Shown: in pieces, positions 18,826-32,100 of the stretch
Position numbering within the stretch: position 1 is the first letter of the stretch
Layout of the letters: every line of letters begins with the position of its first letter
NCBI GenBank assembly: GCA_964019335.1
Contig: OZ025728.1
Location: 310,001-374,000, forward strand
Direction: 5' to 3'
DNA from: Diplonema japonicum
Lineage: Eukaryota; Euglenozoa; Diplonemea; Diplonemida; Diplonemidae
Length of the DNA: 64,000 nt
Made by a program: the position numbers and the translations under genes
The notes under the pieces: model-generated
Database searches by the model: none
The model's input: only the letters and a program-made list of their open reading frames with translations
Told to the model about the DNA's origin: nothing

Positions 18826-19872
18826 TTGTTGTACTTTTTCCCAAAAGAAAAAAAAATCTACAACTTTCCCGGCCCAGGTTAGGAAAGAAAACACCCCAGA
18901 AAATGGGAAAGTGAGTTACTAGTACCCAGAAAATTCAGTCCTAGGGGCAAAAATGGGTTTTTTCACTTTGCACAAATTCAGTAAAAGAGGGGGTGACAAA
19001 AATGGATGCTTTTTTTTTTTTTAAATTCCACCTCCTCTTGGTCTAGCCAGACCGTCCCCACCCAGCTGGGCTGTGTGGAGCCAACGGAAGTGTGTTGAGA
19101 CGTTCGTGCTTTCGTGTCGGCCTGTGTTATTGTTCTAGCACCTTTGTGACATGGGTATTCTCTTTCCACTGTTGGCTAATGGCTTTTCTTTTTTTTTTTT
19201 TTTTTTTTTTTTTTTCTCCTTTGGTTGCCAGTCCTCGGGATTCTTTTTTTTTTTTTTTTTTTTTTTTGTTGATGCTCATGGGGGAAGAGGGTTGTTGGGG
19301 TTTATGTTATTTTTTCTTTTCTTTTTAAACTTGCTGTTGAGAAGCTAGGGGTAAAAAAAATGGTATTCGGACCGAGAAAGGGTAAATGGGAACACCACGG
19401 CGATCAGGACACTCGCCACAGAGGTTTTTGAGAAGCTCAGTGGTTCCTGATAGCCTTCCCGGACTTGAAAAACGAGAAAGAATAGTAACCAAATTACAAA
19501 AATACTTGACACCCCATGACAAGCCCAAAGCACCAAGTACACCTACGAATGAGCCTCTTAAAACCCCCCAAAATGCGGTAGAAGGCCTAATAGTATGAAA
19601 AAGAAACGAGGTCGCCCACTCAGCAGCAGCACATCTCAGCCGCAGAAGACTAGGAAATGAAGGTTTCCACTTCCAACATCATTTCAGCCACCTTCTAGCA
19701 GTGAGTTCCGCTATTTCTTGCTATTGAAAGCATACTCTCTGACTTTACCAAAACCACTAAAACCCGATTTTTACCCTAATACTGAATTTTTCATAGGTCA
19801 AAATAGCACTCTTGAGCGATTTCTGAACCAGGTTCTTTCCTAATATGGGCCGGGAAATATGGAGAATTTTTT
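18826..19872. other. Spacer with a diverged third copy of the upstream repeat
   Basis: Around 19020-19145 lies a diverged relative of the upstream repeat: CCCAGCTGGG replaces the ACCCAC hairpin and GGAAGTGT plus GAGACG are kept. Long T runs follow at 19190-19267. No gene seen in the remainder. Confidence 0.45.
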
Positions 19873-20886
19873 TTAAAGGGGGCGGCAGCCCAAAGATGCA
19901 ACGAAAGTGTCAATTGGCCTCATTTTGGGGGGGGGTTTTTTTTGGACACCACAGTCTTGACCACGATTTTCGGCGAGATATTTAACTATTTCAAGGTGGC
20001 CGACCTCTGCTGCAAGATGAACAGGTGTCCAACCGTAGTTGCTTTTGACACAGTCTTGACCGCTATTTTCAACAAGATATTTTAATGTCTCGAGGTGGCC
20101 GTCATGTGATGCATGATGAACCGGTGTCCAACTGTGGCCGCTGCTGACACCACAGTCTTGACCACGAGTTTCGGCGAGATATTTAACTATTTCAAAGTGG
20201 CCGTTCTCTGCTGCAAGATGAAGCGGTAGGACATTATTGCTTCTGACACCAGGGTCCTGGTGGTAAGAAGAGACGAGAGCAGCCACAACCTCGACACAGT
20301 TGTTTTCGCGAGCTGCATAGTGCAGGGCTGTGAAACCATCGCTGTCCGCTGCACCAGGGTCGACACCCCGCTCCAGAACAAGATCCCTCATCTCCTCAAG
20401 GTCCCCTTTTGAGACAGCGCTGCACAAGGCAAGTCTCCCCTCCTCTTTTGTGAGGGGGGTGTTGTTGTTGTTGTTCGTAACGAAGCACTCCCCTTGCTCC
20501 TTCTCCTGAAGTACCGACGGATCCATGTGCCCTTCACCACACGGAGGTGGCGATGCAGATCTCGTGTGCATCGGGACCGAGCTGGAGGTGCCGGGCCTTG
20601 TGGGAGGGGGGATCCTCCCCGGGGTGTTCTTGTAGGTGGAATCCTTCTGGAAGACGAGCACTTGGCAGTAGTCCGCAAGCTGGCTGCTTGCAAGCAAATC
20701 CACCCACATCTCGAACAGCTCATCGAAAACCTGAACTCTGTGGATCGAGAACTGCCCGGCCTGGGGGGACCTCCTCAGTGCCTCCTGCGACATCACACCA
20801 TCGATCCTCTCGCGAAGTTCGCTGATGGCCGGCACAGCGGGGAAGGTCAGCTCGAAGTTGCACTTTCCACAAGTCGCACGCGGCAA
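19873..20886 (-). CDS. Short ankyrin protein with N-terminal cysteine motif
   Basis: Open frame of 337 codons. The first in-frame codon shown is TTG, so the true start is unknown; TTCACAG just upstream could be a splice acceptor from a missing exon, and the first internal ATG is about 30 codons in. The N-terminus has CGKCNFELTFPA (C-x2-C) followed by helical sequence and a proline-rich linker, then the MDPSVLQEKEQG segment seen at the start of the long paralogue, a short asparagine run (AAC)5 and about five ankyrin repeats. It ends abruptly in CGVQKKPPPKMRPID and a short tail coded by a G/C run, which looks like a truncation of the repeat region. Confidence 0.65.
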   Translation of the reverse strand: MPRATCGKCNFELTFPAVPAISELRERIDGVMSQEALRRSPQAGQFSIHRVQVFDELFEMWVDLLASSQLADYCQVLVFQKDSTYKNTPGRIPPPTRPGTSSSVPMHTRSASPPPCGEGHMDPSVLQEKEQGECFVTNNNNNTPLTKEEGRLALCSAVSKGDLEEMRDLVLERGVDPGAADSDGFTALHYAARENNCVEVVAALVSSYHQDPGVRSNNVLPLHLAAENGHFEIVKYLAETRGQDCGVSSGHSWTPVHHASHDGHLETLKYLVENSGQDCVKSNYGWTPVHLAAEVGHLEIVKYLAENRGQDCGVQKKPPPKMRPIDTFVASLGCRPL

Positions 20887-21187
20887 GGACTGTGAACACC
20901 ATTTTATTCAGAAAGAAAACGGGTTGGAAGAGGGGAAGGTGTGGGTAAGCCTATGGTGTGTAGTACATGGTTGTTTTTCCTCCTTTTGTTGACTAAGAGC
21001 TGCCGCTGTTGCTGGCATTGCCACTGTCACTATTTTCAATCAGGCCTCCCCGATGCGTGAAGTAATTTCAGAAGAGTGAAAAAAAAAAAAAATACTAATG
21101 GGATAAAAAAAGAAAAAAAGAAGAAAAAAAAAAACTACACAGAAAAACAAAATAGGGAAAAAAAAAAAAAAAAGAAAAAAAGAAGAA
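20887..21187. other. Intergenic region between ankyrin gene and XRCC1
   Basis: Right half is A-rich on the plus strand (T-rich on the coding strand). A short open stretch on the minus strand near 21000-21055 reads as Ser/Asn-rich and ends in TAG; it might be an extra last exon of the XRCC1 gene, but no convincing splice junction is seen. Confidence 0.4.
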
Positions 21188-22924
21188 TCAAAGACATCTA
21201 TACCGGGATGCGGGTAAAATCGACTTTTTTACAATACAATCCTGCAGCCAATCCGAGGTGACGAGCCGCGCGGTTGGAGGGGCCATAAGAGGGTCTAAGA
21301 GAATGCCCGGTGTCATGACTATGTGGGTACAAGCCTTGAGGTCGGAGGACACCTTACCACCATTTGACACAATGGACTTTCGCAGTGGTTTCGCATCAGC
21401 AAGGGAAAGTGTTGTCGGACAATAGGCAACAACCCCCTTTAGGAAAACAGGAAGGGGTGGCAGCGTCGGGGGTTGAAAGAGAGCTTTCTTCACAGGGCTG
21501 TTGATCGAGCTCCCGGTGTTGACAATAAGTGTGTCAGTCCGATGGCCCGCAGGTTCCATCCCTTGAACAACATTGCCGAGCATCTTCTCAGCTTCCTCCA
21601 GCTCGGCTTGGCTTGGATCCACCGTCATTTCATCCTCGGACCCATCGTCCTCTACTACTATTTTTTGCTTTTTCTTGATAGGTGGCGCGGCCGCATCTGC
21701 TTTTCTTTTGACACCTTTTTTTTTCTCCTTCTTCTTCTCGCTAGATTCGTAACTCTCCCACTCAGAGTCTATAAACGAGGATTCAGAAGAGAACAAATCC
21801 TCTTCGCTGTCATCGGAAGAGCCGGAAATATCGGACGAGGAGGAGGAACAAGAGGAGTTTGACTCCTCGGGGGACTCAAGACGAAACTGGTTCTCGGGGA
21901 TCTTTTTGCCTTGTTTTTTGCACTCGTAGAGCCATTCTTTCGAGACTATCCAGCCTTTTCCCGACGATTTGACCTCCAAGTGCTTAGGTGTGTTCGGGAA
22001 GGCACAGACAAGGTGTGTCCCGCCACCCGCCCAATTATTGTGATATTTCGCGCCGAGCGACAAGGCGAGGGTTCGGAGGTCTGACCGTAAAGGATTTTGA
22101 AATCCGCTTAGAACCACTCCAGTGCCGGATAGAACGGTGCTTTTCTTCGCGGGCTCTGGTTTGGACTGCGGCTTCACCGGTGAATTGGAGAGAAGATCCT
22201 CAACATCGTCGTCGGGAAAAGTCATGGGGACCACCGCTTTCGGTTTCTTCTTCACAGGTGTCGCTTCAGGCGGCGTCGCGACGTAGTACCTCGTTGAACT
22301 GGCCACGCTGTCGGTGATCGTCACCTGCTTTTTCGGTGTTGTTGTTGTTGTTGATTCACCGCTTGCAATTTTCCGGATTGACGTCATCGATCTGAGTTTT
22401 TCAAGAGGTTTTTCATCACTTTCACTATCCTCGTCTGATAATATAACAGGGAGTTTTAACCCAGGAACTTCCTCACCCTTGTCGCGAAGTAGGAGGACAG
22501 ACAGTCCGATTTGGCATGGTGGGGGGAATGGTTGGGTTAAGACGACTCGCATTGATTTCCACGATTCGCGTTTGTTCAAAGCGTGCATTTTGGTCTGGTC
22601 GAGGATTCTTCTCGCAAAGTTGTTGGTGCTGCTTGAAACATCTTTCGACGACCGCAGGCTTTGTATCGAGACCAACGGCTGCAGGTCGTTAAGTTCCGTT
22701 GTTTTCGACACCAGAACCTCGATGAAAGCGGCCTTGTTGTTCACCACCTCAAGCATCTCGAAGACCGCCGACCTTGAGAAGACTATGTCCACGTGGGCCC
22801 GCTTCTCCGGGCTCTGGGTCTCCCACATGGTGTGCGACCTGACATCTTTGATGTTCTGAGCCTGATACGTATCGTGTTCAGAAGGGTACACATTGACAAT
22901 TTTATAAGGAAGCACGCTGCTCAT
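21188..22924 (-). CDS. XRCC1: XRCC1-like DNA single-strand break repair scaffold
   Basis: 578 aa, single open frame from ATG at 22924 to TGA. Residues 1 to about 155 match the XRCC1 N-terminal domain that binds DNA polymerase beta (SAVFEMLEVV, AAFIEVLVSK, WKSMRVVLTQPF). A central BRCT domain at about 265-355 has GVVLSGFQNPLRSDLR and THLVCAFPNTPKH, strongly like XRCC1 BRCT1, which binds poly(ADP-ribose). An acidic Ser/Glu/Asp linker with a basic KRKAD patch (possible nuclear signal) follows. A second BRCT at about 488-575 has CTHIVMTP and SDWLQDCI, the ligase III-binding position in animals. Length is close to that of animal XRCC1 (about 630 aa). A TTN-rich linker lies at about 193-200. Confidence 0.92.
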   Translation of the reverse strand: MSSVLPYKIVNVYPSEHDTYQAQNIKDVRSHTMWETQSPEKRAHVDIVFSRSAVFEMLEVVNNKAAFIEVLVSKTTELNDLQPLVSIQSLRSSKDVSSSTNNFARRILDQTKMHALNKRESWKSMRVVLTQPFPPPCQIGLSVLLLRDKGEEVPGLKLPVILSDEDSESDEKPLEKLRSMTSIRKIASGESTTTTTPKKQVTITDSVASSTRYYVATPPEATPVKKKPKAVVPMTFPDDDVEDLLSNSPVKPQSKPEPAKKSTVLSGTGVVLSGFQNPLRSDLRTLALSLGAKYHNNWAGGGTHLVCAFPNTPKHLEVKSSGKGWIVSKEWLYECKKQGKKIPENQFRLESPEESNSSCSSSSSDISGSSDDSEEDLFSSESSFIDSEWESYESSEKKKEKKKGVKRKADAAAPPIKKKQKIVVEDDGSEDEMTVDPSQAELEEAEKMLGNVVQGMEPAGHRTDTLIVNTGSSINSPVKKALFQPPTLPPLPVFLKGVVAYCPTTLSLADAKPLRKSIVSNGGKVSSDLKACTHIVMTPGILLDPLMAPPTARLVTSDWLQDCIVKKSILPASRYRCL

Positions 22925-22939
22925 GGTTTTCCCCTTGCC

Positions 22940-22984
<45 letters not shown>

Positions 22985-23175
22985 GATGGGGAAAGAAATA
23001 AATTAAAAAAAACTCTTATAAAAAAGGGGGGGGGGGGAGGAGAAGAAGAAATGAAAAAGAAAAAAGCATCCGTGTAAATAAAATGTACATAAAAAGAGAG
23101 GGAACAGCTTTTTTTCTTTTCCTTTTTCTTTTCTTTTCTTTTTCTTCTCCCGGGGGGGGGGGGGGGGGGGAGGGG
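22925..23175. other. Intergenic homopolymer region
   Basis: Contains a T run of about 40 nt (22945-22983), a G run near 23030 and a second near 23152. It separates the XRCC1 start from the dynein stop. Confidence 0.6.
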
Positions 23176-26100
23176 TCAATCCACGGAGCATAGCAAGCAA
23201 ACTCCTCTGAGCTGCCAAAAGTTCCTCGCATTCATGTGCTCGAGGTCTTCGCAATTGAGCTGCACATCGAAAATCCAATTGATGTCGTTCCTTGTAGGGT
23301 ACTTGTAGACGGGACAGTCGTACCGCGCCATGGCTTTCTCCTTTGTCTTTGTGTTTGTAACTGTACGCTTGCCTTCCTCTTGCTGCACCGCTGTCACGAA
23401 GAGAACAGGAAGCTCTTTAGGTGCCTCCTTTGGCAACGGATCCTTCAACTTCTGCCGAGTGCGGTCCCATCCGGCACCCTCTAGGTACAATCCATGTATG
23501 AAAACACCTTCTGGTGGCGCGCGGTCCACTTCGTGCTTTTCATATTTCTGAACCTCAGTTTTTAAGATGACATCGTCGAGGGCCCAACCTTCGTTTTTAT
23601 GCGCGCGGGTGACTTCTTGTCGAACAGATGTGAGAAATCCCTGCGGGTTGTAGAAACCTGTTAGCCAGTATTTGCTGGGTCTGTCTTCTCTGACCCATAA
23701 ATCGAGTTGCTTCTGACGTGCTAAAACCTCGCTGAACCATATTCCCATAGTGGGGCTTGGCCATGAGACGGTTGTCCACTTTACAGGGACCTTTGCGTCG
23801 TGTAAAGCATCGCGTGCGGCTTGTAGTTCGGCGGAAAGAACAACGATTCCAGCGATAGCGAGCTTCAAATCCCGCAGCGTGCTGCCTATCAGCGCAAGGC
23901 ACAGGTTGAGCCTTTCGATTTCCTGCCTGCAGAAGATATTCAGTGGTTTTTTGTCGTCTATCTTTTTCATCATCTCGCGCACGTTGTCCATCTTCCACTC
24001 CGGGGGGAGCCTCTTCAAAAAATCGTCCGCCATGGAAATGACGATCTGTTCAGGGGACTTCCCACCGCCCGCGCTGCTCCCCCTCGGTTGGATCGACAGA
24101 ATCTTGTTCAAAGTTTGTTGCGACTGCCGTGTTCTGTAAATAATGTCTGCATTGGCGTGAAGCCCGAAAACTTCGGGGGGATCGACTTCAGGGTACTTGT
24201 CCAGGTACTCCTTGTGCTTGATGTACTCTTCAAAGCAAGGTATACCATATCCCGAGTAAAATTCAAAACCCGATTCGCAGATTGCAGAGTTCATGTTAAC
24301 CTCACAGATTGTGTTGAACATGATTCTGTCCTTGTTGTCGGTGATTCGGCCGCCGTACTGGATCTCAGAGATCATGTATCGAACTGTGATCCAGGATACT
24401 TGCGCGCCTTTCTTCGCATCGTCGCCGATTGTCGCCATGTGGTTTTGTAGGAATTGCACGCTGGCCTGCCAGTCGCCTTGGTTGAACTCGTACGGGATGC
24501 AGAAGCCGATCGGCCCGAACTTCTTTCTCTCAACGACGTTGGAGTGGATGAAGCACTGCGCGAACAACATGGCCTTCCACTCCGGACGGCGGTACGAATC
24601 TAGCATTTCTTGGTTGAACCATCCGTAGCTACGTTTAATGCCCGTCTTAATACCAGGAGGCGGCTCGTTCGTTAGCTTGATCGACATTTGCAACAACCCT
24701 ATTGGGAATCTTGGGTGCGGCTCGCTGGTGATCAAAACCCTTGCCTCGGCTCCAATTGTGTCCGGGTCCGTCTTCACGAGAACCGTCTCCAGATCCGCCA
24801 GGAATTTCAACCCGAGATGGCAGTTTTGCAGTAGAGCCCATTCGCCGCACCCGGAAAAGGAAGCGAGCGTTGCGTCCATCGCTGCTTGTTCCTGACCCTG
24901 CCCCATCGAGATCCCTCCTTGAGGGATGATCTGTTTCTTACGGCGTTTTGCAGATGCTTCGATCAGCGAGGAAGGGTCGGAACCTTGGCTGAGCAGGAAG
25001 ATTATAGGTGTGAGCCCTGTCGTGGTTTCGATCACAGACTCGAAATCGAGCTGCAGCGGCTCGGCGTACTCCTTGCCCAACACAATACTGACGTAGCTTA
25101 ACGCGGCCAGCATGGCACGGTCTTCTCGGAGAGACCTGACAATCAACAGCCTGTCAAACGGCTCCATTTTTTCCTCGATTTCCGGAACGGGGGTGATCTC
25201 AGGCGACTCAGCGTCGTACCAGTCCCGCCACAATCGTTCCGACCTGCTTATGTAGTCCGGTAGTAATTTAAAGCTTTTCGGTGCGCCTTCGGACAAAGCT
25301 ACGATGTTCAGCCACGCCCTGTCGGGGATCCATGGGAAGGGTTTGACTCGAGTCTCGTTGATAGACAGAGCAGCACCGCCTTTGAGAAGCGTTTGGAACG
25401 ATTCGTGTGGAAGCTTCGTGGCGTCACGCGCGTGTAGTTTAGTCTTGCACGCCATCGTCAGGACGAACAGCAAACGGTGGGCTGTGAACAACCCACGGGT
25501 GATGTGCTCGAACACCACACGGGTCATCATGGCTATAATATTCGATATGCGTTTTGTTGTAAGCTGCGCTGGTTCGGAGTGAGTGATGGCTTCGTCGAAA
25601 AGCCGGAGGAACTGCGGAAGTGACGTCTGATACATGTGGGAGACCTGCGACATGTCCACTATGAGGAAGTACAAGATAGATCCGCGCAGTGCAACGGGGC
25701 GGTACTCCTCAGAGGCAGACGTGATTCGCTTTCTCGTTTCCTGTGCAACCGCGAGTTTTTCTTTGATTTCTGCGGATGCTTTTTTCGCGTCGGCGAGCGT
25801 TGCGATAAGTTCATCATCGTCAATGAGGTTTCCTTTAGACGCGGCGAGCTGTGCCAGCAGCCTGTCCTCGAACTCTTTCAACCGCTTCTCGTTTTCGTTG
25901 ACCTCCTCGATGAGCTTCGCGCGTTCTTCCTCGAGCTCCCGCTTCTCCTTGCCTATAACCTGACCTAGTAGTTGCTGTTCCAAACCCTGCATGGTTACGG
26001 TCATGTCAATGACCAACGCCTTTGCAAACAGTTCTGGTGTGAACAGAGGGTTTGGAAGCCTGGTGGTCATAGCAAGCTTGAAATCATCGTCAAAATCGTG

Positions 26101-29100
26101 TGGTTTGTCGTTGATGATGATGTTCTGCATGCGTCCGGCGCGCACGATTATCTTGTCGAGAACGGGGTCTATCATCGGGTCTATGTCCTCCGTGCAGTTT
26201 TCCAACAGAAGGCACCCTCCGTCCTGCAACTGCTTCGCAAGATGGTCCGGAAACTTCTTGTCGTCGAACTGCGTCACCGCAACGTTCTCGCCATACCTGG
26301 ACCGAAGCCATTTCAAACCCTGCCCCTGGGGATCGATTATAAGCGGGTACTTCCCGGTTTTTTTGTTGTTCAAATTTGACGAGATCATAATCGCGTTCTG
26401 AACAGAATGATCGTCAGATGGAAGCCCCTCGATTTGCCAATCTGTAATCTGAGATTCTGTTGTCAGAAATTTCACGACACTGATAGAATCGGTGACCGGG
26501 ATTTTTAGTTTCAAACACATGTTGTAAAAGTGTTCTGTGAGCAGCGTGTGTCTGAAGTCAGCGTTGAAGGGACCGCAGTACGAAATAAACGCGCACGATA
26601 AGGCAACGTCGCCGACGAGCCTTCTGACGCGCTCCTTGAACTCGTTCGACTGTTTTGTCCACCTTTCACGCTCGCCTGATAACGCGTCGATTAGACCGTT
26701 GGCGGCGTCCATTCGCTTCTTCGTGCCCACCGCATCGTCCTCCAAGGCTTGTTTTTTCCCCTTCGCGGAGTCCAGTTTTGCTTGGCACTTCGCACGGTCG
26801 CCTTGTACGGCTTGCAGTTCAGATTCCTTCTCCTCCAGTTTCCTGTTTGCAACCCGGAGCTGTGCTTCTGCTTCTCGCAGCGCTTCCATTTTCGGTTGGA
26901 CGAATTTCGCTATGCCTATGTAATCGTACATCGCCCGCACCCATAAGCACATGCCTGCAACATCCTTCGCAGATTTTGTTGCGGTCTCGCCGTTCCAGGC
27001 TTCCATGGATAGGTATGGAAGGAGGAGTTCGCAGGTTTCCTCGTTGATCTGATCCTTTTTCCCGACACCGCCTTCGGAGACGGCTTTGAAAGCTTGTAAA
27101 CGCTCGATGGCCTTCATGTCGGAAAGGAATTTCCGACCAGCTTCCCACGAGTCCTTGACCCATGCTCCGCCCTTCTCGAGGACAGCTTCACAGTGTTTGT
27201 TCTCGATGGGGTCGTGGAGCAGGATGCAGACTCCATCTAGAATTCGTTTAACTAACGCTGGGGGGTTTGAAAGCTTCTTGACATTCTGCAACGCTTTCGG
27301 GTCGATGGAGTCGAGGGCTTTGTTCGCAGCCTCCAGCATTGGGCGTGCTGCGGCAAGATCCTGCTCAGCGTCATCTTTGACAGCTTGCACCTTTCGAGCG
27401 TCACGGGAAAGCGTTTCCTTCACAGCTCCGACTTCACTTTCCTTTTTCTCCGCGATGCCCGTCGCCTCGGTTATTTCTAAAAGCAATGTATCTGTTTCTT
27501 TCGTTGCCTGTTGCAGGTTCACCTCCTTTTCAGCCAGGTTGATCTTCATGAGCCTGACGTCTTCGCCGGCTTGGTGAAGCTTTTTCAAACCACCCCCGAT
27601 GTTAACTGCGAGAACGTTGATCTGCTGAAACTTCTCTTTGTACACAGCTATGTAGGCTTCCAAGAAGGATAGGTACGATTTCGGGGTGCTGAAGACTGAC
27701 CGTCGGAAGCGGGTGAAGTACTCCTTGGACATCTCGAGCATCAATCTGTGCAGGGAACTCATGAATTCCATCAAGCGGCCCTTCGTCTGCGCATCAGTTT
27801 CGATGTTGAAGGAGCCGATTCGCTGTTTGGAAACGTCTAGCAGCGCTGCCTCGGGCCACGGGAAAAACCAGTTGATGACGCACCCCGACACCAACGCAGG
27901 GAATTTCCTGGCCCTGTTCCGGAACTTGTCGCCGACAGGCGACATGCAAAGTACGAAGTGAAGCCTGGCCCTGACTTTGTTCACGAAGAACCTCCACAAC
28001 CAGTCCCCCGTGTCTTGGAAGTCCCGTCCGGACTCTTTTTTCGCAACAAGACGAACATCGTTGGCGATCGCGTCCTTCTCATCAGTTGCGTACAGCCCAG
28101 GGATCTCGCCCGAGGATAGAAAACTATTTATGTACTCCAGAAAGCTTTCCGACTTGATTTCGTTGTCGGTGAACATGAAGCAAACCTCGCCCTTTGTTCC
28201 GGCGTGTGTGTACTGCTCCCGGACATCGTCGAAGAGCTGGTTTATCCCGTAGCTCTTGGTCACCGTTATCTGAAACATCTTGTGGCTGTGGATAGATGCG
28301 GACAACCGTGTCAATGACTGTTTGCCGCTCCCGCCGACCCCAACGAGAAGAATGTTCCCCCTGCGGGTTGTCAAGACTCTTGTGATACGCGAAACGTGTT
28401 TGATAGCAGCGTCAAACAACACCAGCGACAGCTTTCTTGTCTTGTTCTCCCCGGATTCGTTGTACGTTGACATTCTGATGGTTAACTTCTGCCTCAGAGT
28501 TTCCATTCCATCAACTGGTTCGTACACCATTGGTGCTTCTTCAATCGTCTCGCCGGTTTCGGGGTCGATCTCAGCCTCTCTCATGAAGTTCACCCAGTAG
28601 GTCGGGTTTTTACATTGTGTGGCGAGCTGTTCCCCCAAGAATTCTTGCACGCAGCTGTTGACTTCCTTGTCGTACCAGGCTTTGTCCTCCGCGACGTTCA
28701 GCTTGTCCGAAAAAACTCTGTTGCACTCGTGTTTCCATAAGTTCACGAGAGTTGGCTCGTCCGACGTTACCTTTCTTGTCGACATGCAGATGCCTTGCGC
28801 GATTAGTGTTAGGTCTCGAAGGTTGAACATGTAGTGGAACTTTGCTGGGGTCGGAAGCATTTTGTTTTGTATCCGCGTCCAGAAGCTCAAGGACATTGGG
28901 GTCAAAACGTCAGCTACCGCGACGACTCCAGGCGGGTAGTTTCCATCAGCGTTCGTCTGCGCGAAACGCGACTGCAGAATGACCCCGAAGATCTGTTGTA
29001 GAGACTGCTCCGACGGGAGCGGGACACAGTACACCGAGAAGTGCCGTTTCAAACGGTTCGGGATGTCGTTCTTACCCCCTCCCGGCTTCGCCATCGCCGC

Positions 29101-32100
29101 AGCCCAGTGCAGGTCGACCAGATATATCAGTTCGCCTGCCTTGTCGAGAGAGTACAGACGGGACTCTTCGATGACCTGCCGTACGCTTTCATTGGTGATC
29201 TGATCGCCCCATTCGTTGACTTCGGGCATCGCGGCATCGTCGACAAAAAGCGTTAAGCGTTTGTTTCGCTTCGGCCCGTAGTACTTCCCTTGCCGTTTCT
29301 CCATGTTGTCTAGCAATGCTGTCTGGAACAGCCCGGGGCCGGTCATGAAGGAGAAGTTTATCTTTTTGAACACCATCAGCTCGCGGTGCTCCGCCTCGAT
29401 CGCGTCCATCTTGTGAACGGACCCTAAAAAGTTTTCCACGGTCACCGTTTTCGCCGTCCCGCCTCCCCCGAACAACAGAAACGGGCGTTTGTTGATAAAG
29501 TTCTGAAGCATCAAGAAGTTCAACCTTGTGCTGTCCAACGTGGGGATGAACAACGTTGCGAAGTCCTCGGTGATCTTCTTGTCCCCGGGGTATTTCCACT
29601 CTGGAACCAAATCGTTCCAATGAACCCATTTGTCGGCTCGCACGTCAACTTTAAACTCGAAAATCGTTTCCGTCTCGCTGGGTATCGACCTGCAGTGGTT
29701 TTTGACATAGCTGTCGTAGAACTTCTCGCGCGAAGCTGTTTCGAGCATTCCGCCCATGGACCACGACAGGGAAAACCAAAATATCTTTTCCATCACGGAT
29801 TTCGACGGCGTGCCCTCACAGTCTTGTATCTGCGGGAGGATCAAGAAATAGGTGTTGATCAGTTGGTGAGCACACCCAGTGTGCATCGGGGGGGAACACT
29901 CACGAAGATACATGTTCAGAGCATCGTTGACATGCAATGTGAAGAGGCTCATAATATAATCAGACACGTCACGGGGCAGAACTGTGGGGCATCCTGGGGG
30001 GACGATCCGCTCTTCCTTTCGTGTTGCGTACAGTTTTGCGCGGATAACGGGGTCCCATGGTTTGAAGTCCCCACGACCGACGCCGCCGCCTAGCTCCGCG
30101 TCAGAAACATACACAATGCCTGCACGGGAGACTGTTGCGGGGGACGCGTTGTTGAGGTTTTCGGGTTCGAAGCACACTTTCATGTTGTCCGTCATGTTGA
30201 GTCTGTCGCCAGATGCGAGCGTGAGCAGCTTGTTGTCGTCGAGAACTGTGTTCAGGTTTTCTATCCAGATTGCATCGACGGGCCCATCGCAGACCAGCCA
30301 GATTGATTGCGGTTTCTTACCGTCTGTTCTTCTTGTCTTCGCAACAGCTTGCCTCCAGAGAGCTGAGAAAATCCCGTCATGCCAGTCGCCTGTGCCTGCG
30401 TCGAGCTTTCCAAACATTTGTGATGCTGTGATGGCCTTTGGGTTCATCCGCATTTCGCTGTGCTTCATCCCGCCGTACTTTTCTTCAACATCGCAGAGCG
30501 CCTTTAACACCATGTGGTATATCATGGTTTTCCCCACCCCTGCTGGGCCCACGACCATGAGGCCATGGCGGACAAGTTTTGTCTCGTAGAGTTGAATGCA
30601 CTTTGCAACCCATGGAGGGTGGTAAATAAGCCCGGTGTCGATGACGTGCTGTTGGAGGGCCTTGTCGACCTCAGCGTAACTATTCTTCTCGGGGTTCTTT
30701 CCAGGGAAGAGGTCCTGCAGCAAGGAGTTGAACAGATCGATATCGTCGAAGACAAGCTTGGACATGTTCATGTCGCGAAGCGTGCGCATGAATAAATATG
30801 GTTCGTCCTTCACGGGCGCCTTCCTCAAGACGGACCCTGCTGTCCTCAGCACCGACAGGATGTTTCTCAGCCCGAAATCGTAATGCCGCTGCTTTGACAA
30901 CTGCTGCTCGCAAAGATTGTACAACAGGAAGAACTTCTGCGACAACAAATCGTCTTCTTTGTACCCTTGTCCGCCGAGCTTGACCTTCATGATCGCTTGC
31001 CTGTCTGGGACCATCATGGTGACGCCTCTGAATAGAATTTTTAAGTTTTCCGGGAGTTCCTGCCTGCCGGCGTAGCCGGGGTTCATCGTGATGAAGAACC
31101 CAACACCGGGCTTCAAACAGACCACGTCCTTGTCGGGGAACACGAACTCTGTTTTGTGAGCTTTCAGCCCGTTCAGCACGCTTTGTACCTGTTGCGCCAC
31201 AACAGATAGTACAGGGAGATCGATTCGGTTGAACTCATCGAAGCAGCCCCATGCGTTGGCCTGGCTCAGACCCTTGATGATCTTCCCCATTGCTTTATAG
31301 TCCAACTGGTCCGAACAGTTCGTGACGATGCACAGTTTTCCGTATGTTCGAGCGAGATCCTTTGTCGTTTCGGTTTTTCCGGTTCCAGCAGGTCCGGCCG
31401 GGGCACCGCCGAGTTTCATCGCTAAGGCTTGCGAGAGGGTTATGTAGCATCGGTCGGTGAGCGGTGTGATGACGAGCCGTTCTTTAACACCGAGGTATTC
31501 GTTGCAGTATATGGTGTCGGCGTCTGCGATTTTAATCAGCACCTCGTCTCTTTCATGGCAGAAGTAGAAGCGTGCTTGCTTCAACCAGTCGAATTGTGAT
31601 GCGTCTCTCAGTTTTCTCAGAGCGGTGTCGCCTTTTCCCGGCGGGCACCTCCACACGTCTTGCTGGTGGACGTGGATCGTGATCAGCGTTTCCACGTTGA
31701 TCCGCTCTGTTTTCGTGAGTTCTGTTCGGGTCAGTTCCACGAGCATGTCCTTGAGCTCGTTGATCCGTCTGTCCGCGGCTTCTCGAAGGCTTTTTTGTTC
31801 GCCCTTCGATCCTGTCAGAAAGTCCTGCACGTCCTGCGTCCACAACATCTGAACGATCAATAGTGATATCTGCGCGACGAAGGCGTGCAGGCACTGGTCG
31901 AAAAAGCGGAGACAGCCTTGTAGCTTTTCAATTTCCGATGCAGCGTGTTTTGTCGTCTCCCGCACTGTCAAACACATCTGATCGACCAATGCCAGCAACC
32001 ACTGTTCGACATTTCCTACGCAGGGCACCGGTTCGAGCAAAGGCAACGTTTCACCTTCTGGTGAATGCAGTTTGACGATCTTCATGACGCCCGACCCCGT

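Noticed and set aside
20990-21060. Extra final exon of the XRCC1 gene
   Set aside because: A short Ser/Asn-rich frame ends in TAG, but no donor-acceptor pair joins it in frame convincingly, and the existing stop completes the BRCT domain.
23003-23278. Short ORFs rich in Pro, Phe or Lys across homopolymer regions
   Set aside because: They are translations of G, C, A or T runs between real genes and have no family-like sequence.
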